From an uncultured Clostridia bacterium (lineage in GTDB: Bacteria; Bacillota_A; Clostridia; TANB77; CAG-508), in contig CANRFI010000007.1 of the NCBI GenBank assembly GCA_947629855.1, positions 1 through 33,550 on the forward strand: a DNA stretch of 33,550 nucleotides, in the 5' to 3' direction. Both the position numbers and the translations under genes were made by a program. Each line of letters starts with the position of its first letter. Position 1 is the stretch's first letter. The notes beneath the pieces are model-generated. The model saw only the letters and a list, made by a program, of their open reading frames with translations, was not told where the DNA came from and searched no databases. Shown one piece after another: positions 1 to 4,775 of the stretch.

Positions 1-62
1 GGTGGTAGAGCACTTGACTTTTAATCAAGTTGTCCCGCGTTCGAGTCGCGGATAGCTCACCA
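1..62 (+). tRNA. tRNA-Lys(UUU), 5' end missing
   Basis: This is the 3' part of a tRNA cut by the window start. The anticodon stem CTTGA/TCAAG (13-17/25-29) closes the loop CTTTTAA, giving anticodon TTT at 20-22. The T-stem CCGCG/CGCGG is at 35-39/47-51, followed by the 3' acceptor strand 52-58, discriminator A59 and an encoded CCA at 60-62. About 19 bases of the 5' side lie outside the window. It is the first of three tandem tRNA genes. Confidence 0.93.
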
Positions 63-109
63 AAAGAACTAAATAATTTTATACAAATTATTTAGTTCTT
101 TACATATAA

Positions 110-184
110 GGCCCCGTGGTCAAGCGGTTAAGACATCGCCCTTTCACGGCGGAGACATGGGTTCGATTCCCGTCGGGGTCACCA
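110..184 (+). tRNA. tRNA-Glu(UUC)
   Basis: The acceptor strands GGCCCCG (110-116) and CGGGGTC pair with one G-U. The anticodon loop CTTTCAC gives TTC, and CCA is encoded at 182-184. It lies 47 bp after tRNA-Lys and 10 bp before tRNA-Thr, so the three are probably co-transcribed. Confidence 0.95.
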
Positions 185-194
185 ATTTAATATT

Positions 195-271
195 GCCACT
201 TTAGCTCAGCTGGCCAGAGCATCGCACTTGTAATGCGAGGGTCCCCAGTTCGAATCTGGGAAGTGGCTCCA
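195..271 (+). tRNA. tRNA-Thr(UGU)
   Basis: The acceptor GCCACTT (195-201) pairs with AAGTGGC (261-267), followed by discriminator T and encoded CCA. The anticodon stem TCGCA/TGCGA closes the loop CTTGTAA, giving anticodon TGT. It is the last tRNA of this cluster. Confidence 0.95.
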
Positions 272-280
272 ATAAGGTCA

Positions 281-320
281 ATGGTTTTGAGTAAGCTCTT
301 AATTGTTGGCTTTTTATTTT
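281..320 (+). terminator. possible terminator of the tRNA cluster
   Basis: An imperfect hairpin (CAAT...TTGAG / CTC...ATTG, about 279-306) is followed by a T-rich stretch (311-320). The pairing has internal mismatches, so this is only a plausible end for the tRNA transcript. Confidence 0.4.
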
Positions 321-325
321 TCTAT

Positions 326-354
326 TTGACAAATGATAAAAAATATGCTATTAT
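326..354 (+). promoter_or_regulatory. sigma-A promoter of a small plus-strand RNA
   Basis: TTGACA at 326-331 and TATTAT at 349-354 are separated by 17 bp, near-perfect for the housekeeping sigma factor. No convincing plus-strand protein gene follows. The transcript would start near 361 and run toward the minus-strand small gene at 492-620. Confidence 0.75.
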
Positions 355-360
355 TTAAAT

Positions 361-433
361 ACAAAATAAAGTGTTTGTCATGAGCTGTCAACACTAAATG
401 AATGTGTGTATTGCAACTACACACATATTTTTT
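361..433 (+). ncRNA. candidate antisense-like small RNA
   Basis: The predicted RNA is about 70 nt, from the promoter at 326-354 to a 9-bp perfect hairpin at 402-426 (ATGTGTGTA/TACACACAT, loop TTGCAAC) followed by a T-run (428-433), which looks like an intrinsic terminator. A 5' hairpin (AGTGTT 370-375 / AACACT 390-395) displays part of TGAGCTGTCA in its loop. TGAGCTGTCA (381-390) and CTAAATG (394-400) recur at 610-619 and 622-628, which is the start-codon region of the minus-strand small gene. The RNA is therefore complementary to that gene's initiation region by 10 + 7 bp around a small bulge. A role in blocking translation is inference. Both the RNA and the pairing are read directly from the sequence. 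Confidence 0.6.
379..400 (+). repeat. diverged direct repeat, copy 1
   Basis: TGAGCTGTCA, then 3 bases, then CTAAATG. Copy 2 at 610-628 has a 2-base spacer and covers the initiation region of the small gene at 492-620, read on the opposite strand. Confidence 0.7.
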
Positions 434-437
434 GGCT

Positions 438-472
438 CAAAAAACAGAGTAGACTGCAACTATCTACCCTGT
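438..472 (-). terminator. terminator of the minus-strand small gene
   Basis: Read on the minus strand, ACAG/CTGT plus GTAGA/TCTAC (outer arms 469-472/444-447, inner arms 463-467/449-453, one mismatch between) closes a loop containing GTTGCAG, followed by a run of T (complement of 439-444). It lies just beyond the small gene's stop codon. The loop is complementary to the loop of the hairpin at 402-426 in the opposing RNA. Confidence 0.55.
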
Positions 473-473
473 C

Positions 474-497
474 GACTATGTATTGCTACTACTAGTC
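474..497 (-). other. hairpin over the stop codon of the small gene
   Basis: GACTA/TAGTC (474-478/493-497) with inner TAC/GTA pairing. The minus-strand loop is GTAGCAA, close to the GTTGCAA and GTTGCAG loops of the two neighbouring hairpins. It is the third member of a tandem hairpin series at 402-426, 444-472 and 474-497. Confidence 0.5.
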
Positions 498-620
498 TTT
501 GTTTGATTGGTCATCTTGTTTTAGCTTTTCTTGTTGAAGTTCTAATTGTAATTGTGTATTTTTGTCTTTCTCTAACATCAACAAATTAACTAAGTGAAGA
601 ATCTCATCGTGAGCTGTCAT
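492..620 (-). CDS. small protein, 42 aa, unknown function
   Basis: This gene is too short for routine ORF calling but well supported. ATG at 620-618 follows an AGGAGG site (complement of 629-634) at 8-nt spacing, and TAG is at 494-492. A minus-strand promoter lies at 682-710 (TTGAAT, 17 bp, TATTAT), and a leader hairpin (GTCTTTA/TAAAGAC, 639-652) precedes the ribosome-binding site. The peptide begins MTAHDEILHLVNLLMLEK, likely an amphipathic helix, and continues as a Gln/Lys/Glu-rich hydrophilic, coiled-coil-like tail. It has no signal peptide or membrane segment, so it does not resemble hydrophobic type I toxins. Its initiation region is complementary to the RNA predicted at 361-433. I do not recognise the family. 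Confidence 0.65.
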   Translation of the reverse strand: MTAHDEILHLVNLLMLEKDKNTQLQLELQQEKLKQDDQSNKD

Positions 621-628
621 CCTAAATG
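610..628 (+). repeat. diverged direct repeat, copy 2 (start-codon region of the small gene)
   Basis: TGAGCTGTCA (610-619) and CTAAATG (622-628). It matches copy 1 at 381-400 and contains the complement of the small gene's ATG. Confidence 0.7.
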
Positions 629-681
629 CCTCCTTTCCGTCTTTAAGTAAAGACTACCCTCTGACTTGAAAGGTTAGTAAC

Positions 682-710
682 ATAATACAATATTTTTAAT
701 ATCAATTCAA
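682..710 (-). promoter_or_regulatory. promoter of the 42-aa small gene
   Basis: On the minus strand TTGAAT (complement of 705-710) and TATTAT (complement of 682-687) are 17 bp apart. The leader would be about 55 nt and contain the hairpin at 639-652. Confidence 0.6.
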
Positions 711-744
711 GCGAACATTGACAATTATTTTCTAGAATTATAAC

Positions 745-1440
745 TTATAATAATTTTTTTATATCTAACAAATCTTTTATTTGATAATCAGGTATAATAT
801 CATAATTAACATTTTTATTATATGGATTATACCAAATAGCTTTTATATTGCTATTATGTGCTCCTTTTACATCTTTTTCTAAACTATCTCCTACCATTAT
901 GACTTCATCAGATTTCAACTTTTCTCTTTTTAGTAAAATATTAAAAATTTTGCAATCTGGTTTAGATACTCCTACTTGCTCTGAAATTATAATGTTTGAA
1001 ATGTAAGATGCTATTGCACTATTCATTATTCTAGGTTTCTGCAATTCCACTATTCCATTTGTTATTACATATATTTTGTATCCTTTATCATATAAATACT
1101 TAACAACTTCATAGGCATTTAATGTCAAAGCTGATGTTTTTGAAAATCCTTCCTTAAATAGTTCATTTGCTTTTTTATAATTATCATATTCTATATTGAT
1201 TTCTTTAAAAAACAACTCAAATCGATATTCTGGTATTTTTTCTACTGGAACAATATTTTTTTTATTTGTAACATCATCCCATAATTGCCAATCTAATGGT
1301 CTAAATATATCTTGATATTGATTATTATATTTTTTACCTATTTTATCAAATAAATATTGTAAGGCTTGTTTTTCACATTCCTTATGATTTATTATTGTGT
1401 CATCGGCGTCAAAAATTACAGCTTTTACATTTTTCAACAT
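745..1440 (-). CDS. HAD-superfamily hydrolase, YjjG/YfnB-like
   Basis: The 231-aa cytosolic phosphatase of the haloacid dehalogenase family has all four motifs. Motif I is DADDT with the nucleophile Asp at residue 11 and acid/base Asp at 13. Motif II is VITNG at 125-129. Motif III is Lys160 in VSKPD, and motif IV is GDSLEKD at 184-190. A helical cap lies between motifs I and II, as in subclass IA. The DADDT start and overall length fit YjjG/YfnB-type (pyrimidine) nucleotidases, so it may hydrolyse non-canonical nucleoside monophosphates; the substrate is inferred. The start is ATG preceded by AAGAAGGA at suitable spacing. It is transcribed alone, in the same direction as the small gene downstream. 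Confidence 0.88.
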   Translation of the reverse strand: MLKNVKAVIFDADDTIINHKECEKQALQYLFDKIGKKYNNQYQDIFRPLDWQLWDDVTNKKNIVPVEKIPEYRFELFFKEINIEYDNYKKANELFKEGFSKTSALTLNAYEVVKYLYDKGYKIYVITNGIVELQKPRIMNSAIASYISNIIISEQVGVSKPDCKIFNILLKREKLKSDEVIMVGDSLEKDVKGAHNSNIKAIWYNPYNKNVNYDIIPDYQIKDLLDIKKLL

Positions 1441-1591
1441 ATATCATTCCTTCTTCATCTATTTACTTTTTATATAGATAGTATATCATAAATAATTCTT
1501 TATTTCTACTACTAGCGATTTACAACTTTATTCGTACATTAATAATAAAAATAATTGAATATAGAATACAAATCTAATTAATAAGGAAAAG

Positions 1592-1620
1592 TTGAAATTT
1601 TATGTAAAATATTATATAAT
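1592..1620 (+). promoter_or_regulatory. promoter of a stand-alone structured RNA
   Basis: TTGAAA (1592-1597) and TATAAT (1615-1620) with 17-bp spacing. No protein gene follows on this strand before the terminator at 1800-1838. Confidence 0.75.
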
Positions 1621-1626
1621 AAAGGA

Positions 1627-1838
1627 TAGATTAAGTGCGAAATGCCTTGTCTAGTGTAGGAAACCAAATAAAAAATTTTTAGGAGGTATTATCGCAATGA
1701 TAAAAATGGTCTAACTAACAAGCATAATACTAACTCTGGAATGTATGAAAGCTTTGAACTGAAAACAGAGTATGAGTATCTTGCAATGCTAGTTTAACAA
1801 AAAGTCCTCATTCATTTTTTTTGAATGAGGACTTTTCC
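1627..1838 (+). ncRNA. candidate structured non-coding RNA, about 210 nt
   Basis: A strong promoter and strong terminator bracket about 170 nt of structured sequence lying between two minus-strand genes. Visible helices are TTATC/GATAA around a GCAAT loop (near 1688-1702), ATACT+ACTCTG (1727-1738) with CAGAGT+AGTAT (1766-1779), and AACTA..GCAT (1713-1725) with ATGCTAGTT (1786-1794). The segment 1714-1724 can instead pair with TGCCTTGTCTAGT (1643-1655), so two exclusive folds exist. I do not recognise it as 6S RNA, SRP RNA, tmRNA or RNase P. Its length and free-standing arrangement recall the raiA class, but I cannot confirm that. An AGGAGG followed by a five-codon ORF (1697-1714) sits inside. 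Confidence 0.6.
1800..1838 (+). terminator. strong bidirectional terminator
   Basis: A 15-bp stem (1800-1814/1822-1836) with a T-only loop, A-rich on the 5' side and T-rich on the 3' side. It ends the plus-strand RNA and can also end the minus-strand pair finishing at 1890. Confidence 0.88.
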
Positions 1839-1889
1839 TAATAAAGTAGATAGTTATTCATAAGTAAACTGTTAATTAAATATTTTTAG

Positions 1890-2327
1890 TTATCTTCGTG
1901 ATTCAATAAAATTATTACAATTTTCAATAAAATATAAGAAAGCAAGAATAAGAGCACCATAGAGTATAATAAAGAATGCAGCATAACAAATTTTAAAAGA
2001 TAAACCAGTAAAATAACAAAACCATTTAATAAAAGTTTTATGAATAGAGTTCATACCCTCAGCATAGCTATTATTTTTTGCCATAATAAAATTTTCAAAA
2101 GGAAAGAAATACAATTCAGAAAACTTATATAAAACATCTGTATCAGGGTATTCTAAACCAAGTTCCCATTTTTTAATAGTTTTATCATCTACTGATATTC
2201 CTAGGTTATTTAACTCCTGAATAACATTAATATGTGTCCAATGCTTTTCTTTTCGCAAGTCAACTAACAATTCTTCTAAAGTTCTTTTTTCTATTTGCAA
2301 TTCTTTATTATTAATTTTCTTACCCAA
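1890..2327 (-). CDS. XRE-like HTH domain fused to a membrane segment
   Basis: The 145-aa protein starts at TTG. The nearby ATG (2334-2332) meets a stop after four codons, while AAGGAGGG lies 8 nt before the TTG. Residues about 15-80 look like an XRE/Cro-type helix-turn-helix: an initial helix, then an ELNNLGISVDDKTIKKWELG segment typical of the recognition region. A strongly hydrophobic segment follows at about 110-137, and the C-terminus is short and charged. It may be a membrane-tethered transcription factor or may use the HTH fold for protein contacts. It is the second gene after the c-di-GMP riboswitch, 20 nt from the first, so it should be c-di-GMP responsive. Confidence 0.7.
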   Translation of the reverse strand: MGKKINNKELQIEKRTLEELLVDLRKEKHWTHINVIQELNNLGISVDDKTIKKWELGLEYPDTDVLYKFSELYFFPFENFIMAKNNSYAEGMNSIHKTFIKWFCYFTGLSFKICYAAFFIILYGALILAFLYFIENCNNFIESRR

Positions 2328-2347
2328 TAACCATCCCTCCTTGAGAT

Positions 2348-3070
2348 TTATTCAGTAAGTGTATATTCTGATATATCAGGCTCTTTCATATCTTCATCTG
2401 TTACCGTATCAAAAGAACATTCATAAGTTGTAATGTTTTCAGAACCATCATTTAATTTTTGAATTGATTTTACAGGTAGACCAGAATCTTTTTCCACATA
2501 TGCTAAAAATTCTATAGCATCTGCTTCATATAAGAAATTAGAATTATATAATTTTAATTTATAACATTCTTTACCATCCATAGTTACAGATTTTATTGAA
2601 GAGGTTATAGCATTTGTAACCCTTTCAAAAAAATTCATACTGTATGCAAAATTTTGAATTACAGAATAGGAAGATGTAGTATTTAATTCAATGTGTGAAC
2701 CTCTCATAGGAGCTACTTCTTTATATATGCTATATAACTTATCACCATAAGCTTCTGTAAAAACTTTTCTTTCGGTTGGATATGTTATTTGAATTACTTT
2801 AGCTGTTTCGCCATTTTCTAATGTTTTTTCTAACATTAATTTATCTACATCATCTTTAATTAATCTTTCTGATTTTGTCATAGTACTATTACTGAAATCA
2901 AAAGTTGCAATGATGTGAATGTTTTTACTATTATTTTCATAGTCAGATACTTTTTTATCCAAATCTGATAAAATCATTAATTTTCTAATAGTCAAAACAA
3001 CAAAAACCATTAATAAAACAAAAACAATAATAAAAATAAATTTCCATATTCTCATTTTTTTCTTTTCCAT
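2348..3070 (-). CDS. membrane-anchored extracytoplasmic protein under c-di-GMP riboswitch control
   Basis: The 240-aa protein has a basic N-terminus, one membrane segment at about residues 8-28 and a large extracytoplasmic domain. That domain is rich in alternating beta-type segments (TYPTERKVFTEAYGDKLYSI, YKLKLYN) and is loosely like LolA/lipoprotein-carrier folds; I assign no function. The start is placed at the second Met, because the upstream in-frame ATG at 3085 is part of the ribosome-binding site (ATGGAGGT) and GGAGGT lies 7 nt before the chosen ATG. It is the first gene after the c-di-GMP-I riboswitch and is followed after 20 nt by the HTH-membrane protein gene. A sensor/regulator partnership at the membrane is inferred. 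Confidence 0.72.
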   Translation of the reverse strand: MEKKKMRIWKFIFIIVFVLLMVFVVLTIRKLMILSDLDKKVSDYENNSKNIHIIATFDFSNSTMTKSERLIKDDVDKLMLEKTLENGETAKVIQITYPTERKVFTEAYGDKLYSIYKEVAPMRGSHIELNTTSSYSVIQNFAYSMNFFERVTNAITSSIKSVTMDGKECYKLKLYNSNFLYEADAIEFLAYVEKDSGLPVKSIQKLNDGSENITTYECSFDTVTDEDMKEPDISEYTLTE

Positions 3071-3098
3071 AAAAAATACCTCCATTTTTTAATTTGGA

Positions 3099-3189
3099 AG
3101 GCAACCTAGCAATCATAAGTTCTATTCGAACTTTTAGACCTATGGCTTTGCGTCGTAAACTTTCATTTACTTTGCTTTTACATCTACCT
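3099..3189 (-). promoter_or_regulatory. cyclic di-GMP class I (GEMM-I) riboswitch
   Basis: The minus strand carries the hallmark core GACGCAAAGCC-ATA-GGTCTAA (complement of about 3134-3155). It is preceded by the GTAAA/TTTAC helix with a GAAA-like loop. A second helix AAGTTC/GAACTT follows, then the 3' block TAGGTTGCC (3100-3108). These match the GEMM-I consensus (GCAAA..., GACGCAAAGCC, GG.CTAA, GGnTGCC). The promoter is immediately upstream and the start codon about 25 nt downstream. The sequence CTTCC at the aptamer's 3' edge can pair with the GGAGG ribosome-binding site. Ligand binding could therefore free the site (an ON switch), but the direction is inferred. Confidence 0.9.
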
Positions 3190-3191
3190 AT

Positions 3192-3220
3192 ATTATAACA
3201 TATTTCACAATATTTTACAA
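3192..3220 (-). promoter_or_regulatory. promoter of the riboswitch operon
   Basis: On the minus strand TTGTAA (complement of 3215-3220) and TATAAT (complement of 3192-3197) are 17 bp apart, just before the aptamer. Confidence 0.65.
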
Positions 3221-3246
3221 ATTTTTAATATAAAAGAATATAATAG

Positions 3247-3275
3247 TTGAAACAAATAAAAAAATCTTGTATAAT
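3247..3275 (+). promoter_or_regulatory. promoter of the fabG-like gene
   Basis: TTGAAA (3247-3252) and TATAAT (3270-3275) with 17-bp spacing, divergent from the riboswitch promoter. Confidence 0.78.
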
Positions 3276-3304
3276 AGTTATATCAAATGATTGGAGGTAT
3301 AAAA

Positions 3305-4036
3305 ATGGAAAAAGTAGCAATTGTAACTGGAGCATCAAAAGGCATAGGAAGGGAAATAGCAAAAGAACTTGCAAGAAAGCAAATAAAAGTAATTGCCAAT
3401 TATAACAATTCAGAAGAAGATGCTCGACAATTAAAAGAAGAATTAAAAAAAGAAAACATTGAAATTGACATATTTAAAGCAGATTTAACAAAAAGAGAAG
3501 AGATAAAAGATTTAGTACAATTCACATTAAAAAAGTACAAAAAAATAGATATTCTAATTAATAATGCTGGAATTAGTGAATATAAAATTTTTACAGAAGA
3601 AACAGATGAAGATTGGAATAAAGTTATAAATACTAATTTATATTCTGCATTTGCTATGACACAAGAAGTTCTAACTAATATGATTCACAATAAAGAAGGA
3701 ATTATTATAAACATTTCATCTATTTGGGGAATAATCGGAGCATCATTAGAAGTATTATATTCTATATCAAAAGCAGGAATAAATGGAATGACAAAAGCAT
3801 TAGCTAAAGAGTTAGGACCATCAAATATTAGAATAAATGCTATAGCTCCAGGAATTATCGAAACACAAATGAATAGTAAATTTTCTACTGAAGAGATAAA
3901 TCAAATAAAAGAAGAAATCCCATTAGGGAAAATAGGAACTCCTTCTGATATTGCTAAATGTGTAAACTGGTTATTAAATGATAAGTACACAACAGGGCAA
4001 ATTATTTCAATTAATGGTGGATGGTCAATTACATAA
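3305..4036 (+). CDS. fabG: short-chain dehydrogenase, 3-oxoacyl-ACP reductase-like
   Basis: The 243-aa classical SDR is NADPH-dependent and likely reduces 3-oxoacyl-ACP in fatty acid synthesis or a related ketone. It shows the cofactor motif TGASKGIG (8-15), NNAG (86-89), Asn110, catalytic Ser138/139, and the Tyr152-x3-Lys156 pair in YSISK. The C-terminal GGW ending is usual for FabG-like SDRs. The start is the second Met because GGAGGT lies in the upstream in-frame ATG region, 7 nt before it. It is not in a fatty acid synthesis cluster here, so the housekeeping FabG role is uncertain; a stand-alone SDR with another substrate is possible. Confidence 0.85.
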   Translation: MEKVAIVTGASKGIGREIAKELARKQIKVIANYNNSEEDARQLKEELKKENIEIDIFKADLTKREEIKDLVQFTLKKYKKIDILINNAGISEYKIFTEETDEDWNKVINTNLYSAFAMTQEVLTNMIHNKEGIIINISSIWGIIGASLEVLYSISKAGINGMTKALAKELGPSNIRINAIAPGIIETQMNSKFSTEEINQIKEEIPLGKIGTPSDIAKCVNWLLNDKYTTGQIISINGGWSIT

Positions 4037-4041
4037 AAAAT

Positions 4042-4078
4042 ATACCAAAAGGTAAAACTCCTTTTGGTATGTTTTTTA
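4042..4078 (+). terminator. terminator between convergent genes
   Basis: The stem ATACCAAAAGG (4042-4052) pairs with CCTTTTGGTAT (4060-4070), followed by a T-run. The A-rich 5' flank lets it serve the minus-strand gene ending at 4076 as well. Confidence 0.9.
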
Positions 4079-4549
4079 TTTTCCTTGATCAGTTATTTTT
4101 CTTTTATAATTTCCAGATATTATTTTTGGAAGATAAGTAATTAATTTATAAACAGCTAAACGAATTTTTTTACTCCATAAATAAGATCTTCTAAGTTTTC
4201 TAACAGAACCTAAAGCAACAGGTTCATCTTCTAAAACAACTAATTCAGTTTGTACTTTTTCTAATGGGAATATATAATTTTGTCCATCATTATTGTCCCA
4301 ACAATCATTTTCATTTTTGAAACAGAAATTAAAGGTTTCACCTTCTCCTAATTCGATTTCAGCTTGGAACCCTAAATCTGTTTTTTCCATTTTAATATCA
4401 TTTATATTGTCCCAATTAAGACCAAAACCATAATGAATAGAAACCTCTTCAGAACAATTTTGAAAAAGTTTTCCTACATAAGAAATCTTAATTTTAGTAT
4501 TTTCAACTAATTTGTCAGTATTAAAAAATATATTTTTTGTTAATTCCAT
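4076..4549 (-). CDS. carbohydrate-binding module protein (CBM25/53-like starch-binding)
   Basis: The 157-aa protein has no signal peptide. Residues about 15-95 read as a small beta-sandwich: YGFGLNWDN, then the GFQAEIELGEGETFNFCFKN strand pair, then WDNNDGQNY. This matches the pattern of CBM25/CBM53-type starch-binding modules, in which WDNN.G.NY is typical. A basic C-terminal tail follows (about 115-157). It may anchor an enzyme or regulator to intracellular glycogen, which is inferred. The start ATG has AAGGAG 9 nt upstream. No glycan enzyme gene is adjacent. Confidence 0.72.
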   Translation of the reverse strand: MELTKNIFFNTDKLVENTKIKISYVGKLFQNCSEEVSIHYGFGLNWDNINDIKMEKTDLGFQAEIELGEGETFNFCFKNENDCWDNNDGQNYIFPLEKVQTELVVLEDEPVALGSVRKLRRSYLWSKKIRLAVYKLITYLPKIISGNYKRKITDQGK

Positions 4550-4715
4550 TTATATTATCTCCTTATTTATCTTTTGCTGTCAACATTATAATATTAAATT
4601 CTACAATGTTCAAGTATTTTTTTAAAATTTTTTAAAAAAATAAGAAATTTTGTCAAAAAACGAATATAAAAAAATTAAAAACATATGATTAAATATAGAT
4701 TTTATTAATATTGTG

Positions 4716-4744
4716 TTGTAAAAAAAACTAGGTTGTGATAAGAT
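4716..4744 (+). promoter_or_regulatory. likely promoter of the VanW-family gene
   Basis: TTGTAA (4716-4721) and TAAGAT (4739-4744) with 17-bp spacing, about 30 nt before the start codon. Confidence 0.45.
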
Positions 4745-4775
4745 AAGATTAGAATAATTTTAAGGGGAAATAAAA

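Noticed and set aside
398..589. 63-aa plus-strand ORF
   Set aside because: It has no ribosome-binding site, is Cys-rich with repeated CIATT from the hairpin loops, and runs across the hairpins and antisense to the well-supported 42-aa gene.
1627..1838. Identification of the RNA as 6S RNA or tmRNA
   Set aside because: The long rod with a central bubble expected of 6S, and the tRNA-like ends and tag ORF of tmRNA, are not visible; the family is left open.
3287..3304. Six-residue N-terminal extension of the fabG-like protein
   Set aside because: The extension encodes the GGAGGT ribosome-binding site of the true start at 3305.
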